This document shows positions 23,788 to 31,677 of a DNA stretch of 64,000 nt, piece by piece. The position numbers and the translations under genes are program-made. The first letter of the stretch is position 1. Every line of letters starts with the position of its first letter. Origin of the DNA: Moduliflexus sp964602655. GTDB lineage: Bacteria > Moduliflexota > Moduliflexia > Moduliflexales > Moduliflexaceae. The DNA lies in assembly GCA_964602655.1 (NCBI GenBank), contig CAZRSF010000024.1:1-64000 (forward strand), given 5' to 3'. A model generated the notes under the pieces. That model did no database searches and was not told where the DNA came from. It saw nothing but the letters and a program-made list of their open reading frames with translations.

Positions 23788-24021
23788 ATGTTTCCCGCAG
23801 GCCGGATGTCGAACATCCTGAAAAAACTGCTGAAAATCGGCCAAGCTGAGGGAGATATTGCGATGACGCCGCTGCAAGATATTCTGGAACCGGACGCCAG
23901 CGCCCGCATGAATACGCCGTCCACGACCGGAATCAATTGGAAATGGCGATTTACCTGGGACATGATTCCACAAGAATCAATGGAACGTTTACGTCTGTTT
24001 ACCGGAGTTTACGGACGATAA
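23788..24021 (+). pseudogene. C-terminal remnant of 4-alpha-glucanotransferase (malQ)
   Basis: The 77-residue frame ends ...PLQDILEPDASARMNTPSTTGINWKWRFTWDMIPQESMERLRLFTGVYGR, which is the extreme C-terminus of MalQ-family 4-alpha-glucanotransferases (PLQD...ARMN-P-T...NW-WR). The rest of the ~500-residue enzyme is absent: no MalQ sequence precedes it within the upstream 140 bases or in other frames. It is a gene relic, probably left after a deletion or insertion between here and the EamA gene. It retains a downstream terminator at 24052-24087. Confidence 0.75.
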
Positions 24022-24051
24022 AACACAATATTTTTCGTTCAATCCACATGC

Positions 24052-24087
24052 AAACCGCCGAATTCGTCTGAATTTCGGCGGTTTTTT
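24052..24087 (+). terminator. Rho-independent terminator after the malQ relic
   Basis: Stem AACCGCCGAAATT-type: AAACCGCCGAA (24052-24062) pairs with TTCGGCGGTTT (24073-24083), followed by a run of T. Confidence 0.8.
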
Positions 24088-24162
24088 TATGTCAAGAGTT
24101 CTTCTCCGAAATAGCAATAACGTCGTATTGCGGAGGGCGTATTCGCTCAATTTATCCGGTCT

Positions 24163-25332
24163 TCAATCGCTTGTATTGATGGGGATGTAACCCGTTTTTT
24201 CAACTAAATATTGGCCTTCGTTGGAGAGAATCCACTGAATGAATGCTTTTGTCGTTTCTGGTTCATTTCCACAGGTGATCGCATAAAAATTCGAGACATA
24301 CGGATAGGAATTATTCTGAATGGTCTCTTTAGAGGGAACGATATGATCAATCGCTAACAATTTGATGGCGCCGTTATTCACCATTTGCGTCGAATAATAT
24401 AAAAATGAATACCCTATGGCATTTTTAAAATTTCTATAATCAGCGGTTCGTTCGATGATGCCCCCCATCCCATCCACTACATCTGCTTTCAGCGGCTCAA
24501 TTAACTGCTCATCCTTCATAATCTTCTCAAGGATCGTTTGGCTTCCGCTATTTTTCGGTCGTTGAAACACCTTTATCGAACTGTTTTTCCCGCCGAGTTC
24601 TTTCCAATTTGTCACTTTTCCCGAATAGATATCAGTAATATGTTTCGAAGAAATACTGTTGACGGGGTTCTTGGCATTGACGAAAAACACGAATGCCTCT
24701 TTGCCAATCGGGGTCAAATGAAATGCCATTCCTTTCTCTGCCACCATTCTCTCTTGCTCTTTCGAAGGTTCTGCGCAAAAAATAATATCAACAGTCTTAT
24801 TCAAAAGGTTTTCGAACGCTTTCGGGGTCGTGCTGCACAACACAATACTATTCGTAGGATCATAATCATCTTTCGGATACGTCGCATTCACAAATGAAGC
24901 GTAAAGCGGGTAAAGAGCGGTTGCGCCATCAATTTTAGGCAAATCGGTTGTCAATGTATAACTTGAAGCGTTCTCTAATCGAGCGGCTTTGGAGTGCGGT
25001 GAAAACGGTTTATACTCATGAAGATTGACTTTTGACTCTTTTACAACGGGAATTGATTCGATATAGCGATCATAGCCAATTAGCGCAGCGCCGCATGTAA
25101 TGCATACAAGGAGCAAAGAGGCTGGAATCACCAATAATTTCGGTTTCGCGAGATTCCAAAATAATAAAACTCCAAGAAAGCTGAGATACGCCAACACAAT
25201 AATGAGAGAATAAAATTCGCTATAACCTACAAACGTAGAAGCAATCATCAATACAAAAGCCACTACACCGGCAACGATGCCAACAATAACGCTCGCGATA
25301 ATTTTCAATCCGTTTATGATTTTTGTATTCAT
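24163..25332 (-). CDS. PstS-like phosphate-binding domain with membrane anchor
   Basis: A 389-residue protein. Residues about 10-85 hold three membrane helices, unlike secreted PstS. Residues about 130-389 are a PBP-like domain: PKIDGATALYPLYASFV (PstS 'G(S/A)T' anion-binding turn), VDIIFCAEPS, FFVNAKNPVNSISSKHITDIYSGKVTNWKELGG (the very conserved PstS segment) and FQRPKNSGSQTILEKIM. PstS proteins bind phosphate for the Pst ABC transporter, but no pstCAB lies here, so a sensor or unusual tethered form is possible. The gene is visibly more AT-rich than its flanks, suggesting recent acquisition. AGGAA precedes ATG 25332. Confidence 0.8.
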   Translation of the reverse strand: MNTKIINGLKIIASVIVGIVAGVVAFVLMIASTFVGYSEFYSLIIVLAYLSFLGVLLFWNLAKPKLLVIPASLLLVCITCGAALIGYDRYIESIPVVKESKVNLHEYKPFSPHSKAARLENASSYTLTTDLPKIDGATALYPLYASFVNATYPKDDYDPTNSIVLCSTTPKAFENLLNKTVDIIFCAEPSKEQERMVAEKGMAFHLTPIGKEAFVFFVNAKNPVNSISSKHITDIYSGKVTNWKELGGKNSSIKVFQRPKNSGSQTILEKIMKDEQLIEPLKADVVDGMGGIIERTADYRNFKNAIGYSFLYYSTQMVNNGAIKLLAIDHIVPSKETIQNNSYPYVSNFYAITCGNEPETTKAFIQWILSNEGQYLVEKTGYIPINTSD

Positions 25333-25382
25333 GATAAATTCCTATGTGTTTTCCTGCCCACGCTCATTCAAAAAGGAGCTTT

Positions 25383-27593
25383 TCATCCTTCCTTTTTGAA
25401 ATATGCTTCATAGACGTTGGTGGCCGTGATCTTCGCGCCTTCGAAGCCGAACGCCCAGAGAATCAGCGAAAAATAATCGGGGAACGGCAGCGCCCCGAAA
25501 TCGTGATTCGGCGCGTAAAGAATCTGAAAACCGAGCGTCGCCGCGACCACGAAATACGACGCCACCGCGCCATACGTCACAATCTGGGTTGCGAGCTTCG
25601 GCGAGCCAAGCTGCGCGAGCGCCTGCTCGATGTCGCGGTCATCGCGGGATTCTTCTATCAACGCGCTGGCGGCATCTGCAAGCACCTGCGCGCGATGATA
25701 GACGCCCCGGTCGCTCGTCGTTTCCGTCAAGAGCAGTTGCGCCGCTTGATCTGACAGGCGCTGCGCTGCCCGCATCCGTTTTTCTCCGGCTTGCGCTCGA
25801 ATCGAAAGAATCTGCGCGTAGAGCGACAACTCGTCTTGAATATTATTCAAATAGACGTTCAAGTCGGCGAGTTCATCAAAGCGGATCAATTTTTGCGCGG
25901 CGGAACGCCATTGCTCGACTTTCGGCAGCAGGCGCGGATAACGCGCCGCCTCTTCCAACAGCGCATTGACGCGCTGTTCAAGGTCTTCGCGCCGAATCGG
26001 GCGGAGTGTTGTCGAAGTCCCATCTTCTGATTCTTCGGCATAATCAGGCTGCGCGGACGGCGTCGGTTCGTCTTCTGACAATTCGAATGGTTCGAACCGT
26101 TTCCGGCTGTCGTCTAACATGGCAAGAGCCTGCGTTACATCATGTTCGGCTTCCAGCACACCGTCTCGTGACAGGCGTTCCAATGCGGTTTTGCTGTCTC
26201 GCAGGATGCGGCGCAGATCGGACATGCGCTGGTCTTTGCCTTTCACGCGCTTTTCCGCGTCTTTGATGCGGTCAATGATGCTCAGCGCCTTCGCCATCAG
26301 CCGCAGGGTCTCTTCCATATCCTCGAAGCGGGCGTCTTTCATCTCGCTTTCGGCGCGTTCTACCCAACTCTGCGCGATGCGCTGCATTTGCGTCCCGGTG
26401 ACGCGCTTCGCCTGTTCGCGGCATTTCTCAAGCGTTTTCTGCATTCGTTCGGCGCGAAAAATGTTCTGATTCACGGTTTCCGGCGACAATTCTACCGCGA
26501 TATTGCGCAGCAGCGTGTTCGCCTCGTCGAGCGCGTTCATGGTTTCAGCGACATTGAGCAGGCGTTCGACATCCCGCAGCAGAAATTCGATTTTGGCGCG
26601 GTTGGCGTGGCGCACGACGTCGTTGTCGCCGTTCAATTTTTCTTTGGCGGCTTGCGCGTCGCGCCGCGCAAGGCGATAGGCATGAAGAAACATCTCGAAT
26701 TGCCGCGTCACGGCGTCGGTTTCGTCGTAATCGGTTTCGACCGTCGGCAGCAGTTCGATCAATTCGCGGCTCAGGCGCGTCGCCTGCGAGTCAGTCGCGC
26801 CAAGTTCGCGCGTTTCATTCAGCAAGCTCTGAATTTTTTCCCGCAACGCGACGCTGCCGCGCTGCCGCTGTTCGTGGGTTTCGAGCTTCTGCTTTCCAGC
26901 TTCGATGGCGGCTTCAGCGAGCGCGAAGCGGTATTCCTGTGTATAAACGCGGGCTTTGTCGAACAATTGCCGCGCATCCGCGAGAAATGGCGCATCTTCC
27001 GAGCCGGTGAGTTTCAAGGTGTCTTGCAATTCGTTCAGGCGTTGTTCGAGACGGTTTTTGCGGCGTCCTTTTTTCGTCCAATAGTTCACGCCCGCCGCCG
27101 CGAGAATCGCGCCGAACAGCACAAGCGCCGGAAACGCCGGGCTGTCTTTGACATTGATGCGCACCGGGATTTCTTTGCGCTCGCCGCTGACGCCGTCATG
27201 CACAGTGATCGCGCCGAGATAGCTTCCTGCCTGCCGGAAGCCGCCGAAACTCAGTTCCACGCGCTGCAATCCGCCCGGTTCGAGCGCGGCTTGCTGCTGC
27301 GGCAGGTTGACCGTAATCACGCTGACATCCATCATGTCGCCGGAATTCGTCTCCCGGAACGGATGCGCCACGACATCCAATTTCGCGGGCTTCACGCCGC
27401 TAATTTCCCGGACGATCATCTGAATCGTCCGCTCGCTCGCGCCGACCGTGATCCCCTGCGTCAAGACGATTTCCTCCGGCTCGACCGCGATTTGCAGTTT
27501 CGACGGCATTGTCGGCATTTGCGCGAATGCCGACAGCGCAAGCACGACGTTCAGGCTCAACATGAATAAATATGAGATGAGTCGTTTGTTCAT
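25383..27593 (-). CDS. Large membrane protein with long helical/coiled-coil region
   Basis: A 736-residue protein. Order: signal peptide (1-24), an immunoglobulin-like beta domain (about 30-150), a membrane helix (about 152-170), then about 480 residues of charged helices with many coiled-coil segments (for example NRLEQRLNELQDTLKL; MSDLRRILRDSKTALERL), and two hydrophobic stretches near the C-terminus (about 675-720). The coiled-coil region would lie in the cytoplasm if the signal peptide is cleaved. I recognise no family. It is GC-richer than its left neighbour and stands alone between the PstS-like gene and two palindromes. Confidence 0.65.
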   Translation of the reverse strand: MNKRLISYLFMLSLNVVLALSAFAQMPTMPSKLQIAVEPEEIVLTQGITVGASERTIQMIVREISGVKPAKLDVVAHPFRETNSGDMMDVSVITVNLPQQQAALEPGGLQRVELSFGGFRQAGSYLGAITVHDGVSGERKEIPVRINVKDSPAFPALVLFGAILAAAGVNYWTKKGRRKNRLEQRLNELQDTLKLTGSEDAPFLADARQLFDKARVYTQEYRFALAEAAIEAGKQKLETHEQRQRGSVALREKIQSLLNETRELGATDSQATRLSRELIELLPTVETDYDETDAVTRQFEMFLHAYRLARRDAQAAKEKLNGDNDVVRHANRAKIEFLLRDVERLLNVAETMNALDEANTLLRNIAVELSPETVNQNIFRAERMQKTLEKCREQAKRVTGTQMQRIAQSWVERAESEMKDARFEDMEETLRLMAKALSIIDRIKDAEKRVKGKDQRMSDLRRILRDSKTALERLSRDGVLEAEHDVTQALAMLDDSRKRFEPFELSEDEPTPSAQPDYAEESEDGTSTTLRPIRREDLEQRVNALLEEAARYPRLLPKVEQWRSAAQKLIRFDELADLNVYLNNIQDELSLYAQILSIRAQAGEKRMRAAQRLSDQAAQLLLTETTSDRGVYHRAQVLADAASALIEESRDDRDIEQALAQLGSPKLATQIVTYGAVASYFVVAATLGFQILYAPNHDFGALPFPDYFSLILWAFGFEGAKITATNVYEAYFKKEG

Positions 27594-27603
27594 GATTGAA
27601 AAA

Positions 27604-27636
27604 ATCTGTCAGACACCTTAAAGGTGTCTGACAGAT
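27604..27636. repeat. Intergenic palindrome (atctgtcagacacc type)
   Basis: Perfect arms atctgtcagacacctt / aaggtgtctgacagat with almost no loop, just upstream of the 736-aa gene. A closely related arm (gtcagac) is reused in the palindrome at 42724. Confidence 0.8.
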
Positions 27637-27659
27637 GTCCTTTGGCTCAATGCAGTGGC

Positions 27660-27687
27660 GTAAGTCGAAACTATAGTTTCGACTTAC
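27660..27687. repeat. Second palindrome beside 27604 (gtaagtcgaaac type)
   Basis: Perfect 12-base arms gtaagtcgaaac / gtttcgacttac around tata, 23 bases after the previous palindrome and 12 bases before the 3' end of the NtrC-type gene. It lies where transcripts of two minus-strand genes meet. Confidence 0.75.
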
Positions 27688-27698
27688 ATGAATGGCTT

Positions 27699-29105
27699 CT
27701 ATCGCTTAAAATCCTCTTTCCGCAAATCGAATTTTTTCATTTTACCGTGAATGCTGCGGGTCGTCAGGCCGGTATGCTCGGCGGCGCGTTTGATGCTTCC
27801 CTGATATTTCGCGAGGACACGTTTCAGATACTCTTTTTCAATCACATCCACCATCTGCTCGCGCACCTGATCCAGCGGCAGTTCTTCGTTGAAATCGAGA
27901 ACGCCTGCTTCGGCTTTGCGCTGTGTGCGGCTCGGCAGATCAATGCTCAGGAGCGTCTGCCCGCGTTCGAGGATGACAGAGCGTTCGATAATATTTTCCA
28001 ATTCCCGGATATTGCCCGGCCAATCGTACGTCAGCAGTGTTTGAATCGCTTCGTCGGACACGTCTTTCACGCGTCCATGACTCAATTTCGCCACGAAATG
28101 CTTGGCTAAAAGCGGAATATCTTCGCGGCGGTGGCGCAACGGCGGCAATTGAATTGGAATGACGTTGATGCGATAGTACAAATCTTCGCGGAAGCGGTTT
28201 TCTTCGACGGCGATTTCAAGATTTTCATTCGTCGCGGCGATAATTCTGACATCGGTTTCGACCGTGCGATTGCCGCCGACGCGCTCGAATTGCATTTCCT
28301 GAAGCACGCGCAGGAGTTTCATCTGCATCGCTTGTGACACGTTGCCGATTTCGTCGAGAAAAAGCGTACCCTGATCTGCAAGCTCGAATTTGCCGATTTT
28401 CTGGCGGATGGCGCCGGTAAACGAACCTTTTTCGTGGCCGAACAGTTCGCTTTCCAGCAGGTTATCCGCCAACGCACCGCAGTTGATCGCCACGAATTTA
28501 TTGTTTTTGCGGCGGCTGTTGTAATGAATCGAACGCGCCACGAGTTCTTTACCCGTGCCGGTCTCCCCCTGAATCAGGACAGTTGAGTCGGTCTGGGCGA
28601 CATTCTCGATCATGGTGAAAATCCGCTGCATTTTGGGACTTTGGCTGATGATGACGTTTTCGGCGTTGTATTTGTCCAGCACTTCGCCGCGCAGATACGT
28701 GTTTTCTTCCTGCAAACGTTTCTGCTCGAAGACTTTTTTGATGACGAGCAGCACTTCATCGGAGTTGAACGGCTTGGTGATGTAGTCGCTCGCGCCGTTT
28801 TTCATCGCTTCGACCGCTGTTTCGACGCTGCCGTGCGCGGTCATGATGATGAACGCCAATTGCGCCCAGCGTTCGCCGCCCGTCTGCTGCGCCCGCTCCC
28901 GCACCGTGCGGAGCAGTTCCAGCCCGTCCATTTTCGGCATTTTAATATCCGACAGAATCAGGTCGAATTCAGCCTGTTCGCAAAGCGCAAGGGCGTCCAC
29001 TCCGTTGCCCGCCACCTGCGATTCGTAGCCTTTGCGGGAAAGGATTTGATCCAAATAACTGGAAAAGACTTTTTCGTCGTCAACAATCAAGATACGTTTT
29101 TTCAT
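27699..29105 (-). CDS. NtrC-family sigma-54 response regulator
   Basis: A 468-residue regulator: receiver domain (1-120) with phospho-acceptor D53 in DLILSDIKMP; AAA+ domain (about 140-380) with Walker A GETGTGKE, the loop GSFTGA (the GAFTGA loop that touches sigma-54, here with Ser at position 2), and LFLDEIGN Walker B; C-terminal Fis-type helix-turn-helix (RAAEHTGLTTRSIHGKM). It activates sigma-54 promoters when phosphorylated. No histidine kinase gene lies beside it, so the partner is encoded elsewhere. Confidence 0.9.
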   Translation of the reverse strand: MKKRILIVDDEKVFSSYLDQILSRKGYESQVAGNGVDALALCEQAEFDLILSDIKMPKMDGLELLRTVRERAQQTGGERWAQLAFIIMTAHGSVETAVEAMKNGASDYITKPFNSDEVLLVIKKVFEQKRLQEENTYLRGEVLDKYNAENVIISQSPKMQRIFTMIENVAQTDSTVLIQGETGTGKELVARSIHYNSRRKNNKFVAINCGALADNLLESELFGHEKGSFTGAIRQKIGKFELADQGTLFLDEIGNVSQAMQMKLLRVLQEMQFERVGGNRTVETDVRIIAATNENLEIAVEENRFREDLYYRINVIPIQLPPLRHRREDIPLLAKHFVAKLSHGRVKDVSDEAIQTLLTYDWPGNIRELENIIERSVILERGQTLLSIDLPSRTQRKAEAGVLDFNEELPLDQVREQMVDVIEKEYLKRVLAKYQGSIKRAAEHTGLTTRSIHGKMKKFDLRKEDFKR

Positions 29106-29149
29106 AATGTATGCGAAACCTCATTGAAGGGTAAATTTTCAAAAACTCC

Positions 29150-30049
29150 CTATTCATTTATCGCCAAAAAATAGATCGGCTTTAATGGTAACAGGCTTTT
29201 ATCTTCGTCAGTAAGTTTTTCATAAAATTCCTGCCATAAGCCAATAAAACGAGTCAAATCAATCAATTCGACATGAATATGAGAACTTCGCGCGGCGGTT
29301 TTGGCGTCTGAAGTAAAGCCGCCGGTTGAAACGAAGATGCCAACATTGCCTTCTTTTTGCAGCAATCCCATCAACTGTCGAACTTCTTGAACATTCGCAG
29401 TTGATTCTCGATGTTTGATCTGCACTTGAATTCGAGGAGATTGCGTTCCTAATGGGTCGCGATAGGCGATGACATCAACGCCGCCATCTTTGCCTTTTGG
29501 CGCGACAAATGGCGTGTAATAGCCCATGCCTCGAAGCAGCGCCGCGACCAAATCTTGAAATTCATACGGGTTTTTCGCATTGATATACTGTTCAAGACCA
29601 TTCATCGCAATTTCTTCGATTTGTTCGAATCGAATGACATGGTCTTGAGGTGCTTGCTCAGCGTCAGAGTCAGGGAGAGACTCTGTTTCGATCTGATTAG
29701 CTTTCCACGCACGGTATGCTTTATGGGCTGTTTCAAATAACTCTTCGGGATTTAATTTAAGCGCCTCTTCTCCTTCGGGCGTAATATACCAGATGCCTTG
29801 CTTTTTTACCAAAAAACCGGCTTTCAAACAATCAATACTAAAAAAATGTAGGATGGATTCCCATCGCACATATCCTGATTTTTCATATCGAGCCTTATCC
29901 CATGCATCCAATTCGACCTGTTTCCCGACTTTTGCGATGAGTTCGCGCATCGGCATCTCTTTGCCATTGTCACGCAATATCGTAAGCATCTGATAAATCA
30001 ATTTAGCAGCTAATGCGCGTGAACGTGAAAGTTTTTTATTGTTTACCAT
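29150..30049 (-). CDS. Mrr-type restriction endonuclease-like protein
   Basis: A 299-residue protein. Residues about 1-110 are a winged-helix Mrr N-terminal domain (SGYVRWESILHFFSIDCLKAGFL); residues about 160-290 are the Mrr catalytic fold with NPYEFQDLVAALLRGMGYYTPF, GKDGGVDVIAYRDPLG and IQVQIKHR: the E, D and QxK residues of the PD-(D/E)xK nuclease site are intact. Mrr enzymes cut methylated foreign DNA. Start ATG 30049 has AAGGG upstream and avoids overlap with the glycosyltransferase; the longer frame from 30130 would overlap it. It has no methyltransferase partner and is more AT-rich than its neighbours. Confidence 0.85.
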   Translation of the reverse strand: MVNNKKLSRSRALAAKLIYQMLTILRDNGKEMPMRELIAKVGKQVELDAWDKARYEKSGYVRWESILHFFSIDCLKAGFLVKKQGIWYITPEGEEALKLNPEELFETAHKAYRAWKANQIETESLPDSDAEQAPQDHVIRFEQIEEIAMNGLEQYINAKNPYEFQDLVAALLRGMGYYTPFVAPKGKDGGVDVIAYRDPLGTQSPRIQVQIKHRESTANVQEVRQLMGLLQKEGNVGIFVSTGGFTSDAKTAARSSHIHVELIDLTRFIGLWQEFYEKLTDEDKSLLPLKPIYFLAINE

Positions 30050-30098
30050 CTGATTTGCCCTTTTCCACATCTGTAATGCGTAAACCGCTACGGTACAT

Positions 30099-31220
30099 TT
30101 ATTCCTGAAATACCTTTGCGAAAAATTCATCTTTTTTTAACGACTCTTGCCACTTTTGATGACGCTTGACGGAATCAATGCGCTTGTGTTTTTGTCCCAA
30201 CAATTCCCCCGCCGCGTCCGCCATCATTTCGACCGTCAGCGCAATCATACATTCATGCGTGACGCAGTCGGTTTTCTGGCATTCGAGACAGGCCACGTTG
30301 CCGCGCATCGCGCGATGCTGCGGCGACGGATACGTCCAGTTCGCGGCGCTGGTCGGCCCCATCACGGTCAACGACGGCGTACCGACGGCGACGGCGAGAT
30401 GGCGCGGCGCGGAGCAATTGCCGATATGCAGATCGCTTTTGGCAATCAACGCCGCAAGCTGCATCAAGTCGGTCTGACAGGCGAGCAGATGCGGATGTTT
30501 CGCCTGTGTGACAAGCGATTCCACCATGTCGCGCTCGCCCGGCCCCCAGAGAAAAATACATCGCGCGCCATGCCGTTCGAACAGCGCGTCGGCAAGCTGC
30601 GCGTAGCGTTCGGGAATCCATTGTTTCGCCTGTCTCCGGCTCGTCGGGTCAATCGTCACAATCGGAGCATGGTTGACAGCGTCCGTTTTGTCAAGCTTCT
30701 GCTGTGTGAAAAATGCGTTAATATAGGCGTTCGCGTCGTCAGCAATATGCAGCACAGGCGGAATCAGCGTTCCGGGAATGCCGATAGCGCGGAGCAAGGC
30801 CAATTTATCTTCGGGCGCGTATCCGATTCCGGCCTGAATCGTTGGCGTGTCGGTGTACCAAAATGAGCGTCCGCGATGCGCCACCGCAATGCGATGCGGA
30901 GCGCCTGTGAGGCATGACATCCACGCGCTGCGTCCGTTGCAAAAAAAATCTATGACGAGATCAAAACGTTCGTTTCGCAATTGCCGAATCAGGGCAAAAT
31001 CATCGCGCAAACGCGCCTTGCGCTGGCGCGTCACGATGTGGTCAATATGCGGATTGCCCTGTAAGATTTTCGCCGGGCCGGTTTCGGTGAAATACCATAT
31101 CGCGCTGTCAGGGTAAGCGTCGCGCAAGGCTTTGACGGCGGGCGTCGTCAGCAGCACGTCGCCGATTTGACGGAATTGAACAATCAGAATTTTTTTCGCG
31201 GAAATGGGATACGTTGTCAT
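30099..31220 (-). CDS. Glycosyltransferase family 9 (heptosyltransferase-like)
   Basis: A 373-residue GT9 enzyme. N-terminal ILIVQFRQIGDVLLTTPAVKAL is the family signature of heptosyltransferases, which add heptose to the LPS inner core; the C-terminal half has the nucleotide-sugar part SDLHIGNCSAPRHLAVAVGTPSLTVMGPT. The third part has a cysteine-rich pattern (CLECQKTDCVTHECM) as in many GT9 proteins. Start ATG 31220 overlaps the phosphatase stop (TAATG at 31218-31222), so they are coupled; in-frame upstream codons exist. Acceptor sugar not determined. Confidence 0.8.
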   Translation of the reverse strand: MTTYPISAKKILIVQFRQIGDVLLTTPAVKALRDAYPDSAIWYFTETGPAKILQGNPHIDHIVTRQRKARLRDDFALIRQLRNERFDLVIDFFCNGRSAWMSCLTGAPHRIAVAHRGRSFWYTDTPTIQAGIGYAPEDKLALLRAIGIPGTLIPPVLHIADDANAYINAFFTQQKLDKTDAVNHAPIVTIDPTSRRQAKQWIPERYAQLADALFERHGARCIFLWGPGERDMVESLVTQAKHPHLLACQTDLMQLAALIAKSDLHIGNCSAPRHLAVAVGTPSLTVMGPTSAANWTYPSPQHRAMRGNVACLECQKTDCVTHECMIALTVEMMADAAGELLGQKHKRIDSVKRHQKWQESLKKDEFFAKVFQE

Positions 31221-31624
31221 TATGGAAGAGGGCGCGGCTTGTACCAATCATGCAGCGAACGAAGCAGCGCCTCATGCGGGTACGCAATCGGGCGACGCTG
31301 ATGGATAAACGCCAACGCTTCGCCGAACGACATGCCGCACTCGTACAAATACGCGATGCAAATTGTACTGGAACGGCTGATTCCAGCGTAACAATGAACT
31401 AACACGCGATGCCTTTTCGCGATTTGCTCATGGATAAACTGCGTACATTGGCCGATAATCGTCAAATCGCTCAGATATTCGAAATCTGGAAACGGCAGAT
31501 GCTTATAAATCCGCGCGGTCACATACTCGAACTCGCTGACATTCAAAATCGCGTCCACCGACGGGTCGGATTCGCCGTCCTGCAAATCGCCGATAGCGAG
31601 GCATTCCATGAGAAAATCCATCAT
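31220..31624 (-). CDS. Dual-specificity protein phosphatase
   Basis: A 134-residue phosphatase of the DSP family with active-site loop HCYAGISRS: nucleophile C78, phosphate-binding R84. A general-acid aspartate is offered by D47 or D53 (FPDFEYLSD). It dephosphorylates Ser/Thr/Tyr or, as in some family members, other phosphoesters such as glucans. The length is the minimal DSP domain. It is coupled to the GT9 gene by a one-base overlap, suggesting a link to sugar metabolism or envelope regulation; substrate unknown. Confidence 0.85.
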   Translation of the reverse strand: MMDFLMECLAIGDLQDGESDPSVDAILNVSEFEYVTARIYKHLPFPDFEYLSDLTIIGQCTQFIHEQIAKRHRVLVHCYAGISRSSTICIAYLYECGMSFGEALAFIHQRRPIAYPHEALLRSLHDWYKPRPLP

Positions 31625-31631
31625 TCGAACA

Positions 31632-31664
31632 AACCCTGCCAGGGTTTTAAACCCTGGCGGGGTT
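31632..31664. repeat. Intergenic palindrome (aaccctgccaggg type)
   Basis: Near-perfect arms aaccctgccagggtt / aaccctggcggggtt (one G·T-type mismatch), between the phosphatase and the hisA-hisI fusion. Confidence 0.8.
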
Positions 31665-31677
31665 GAGTCTCCGAGTT

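Noticed and set aside
26388..27569. 393-aa plus-strand ORF
   Set aside because: Antisense to the 736-aa coiled-coil gene; the minus-strand frame has the signal peptide and membrane helices, and the plus-strand product reads as Arg/His/Phe-rich antisense translation.
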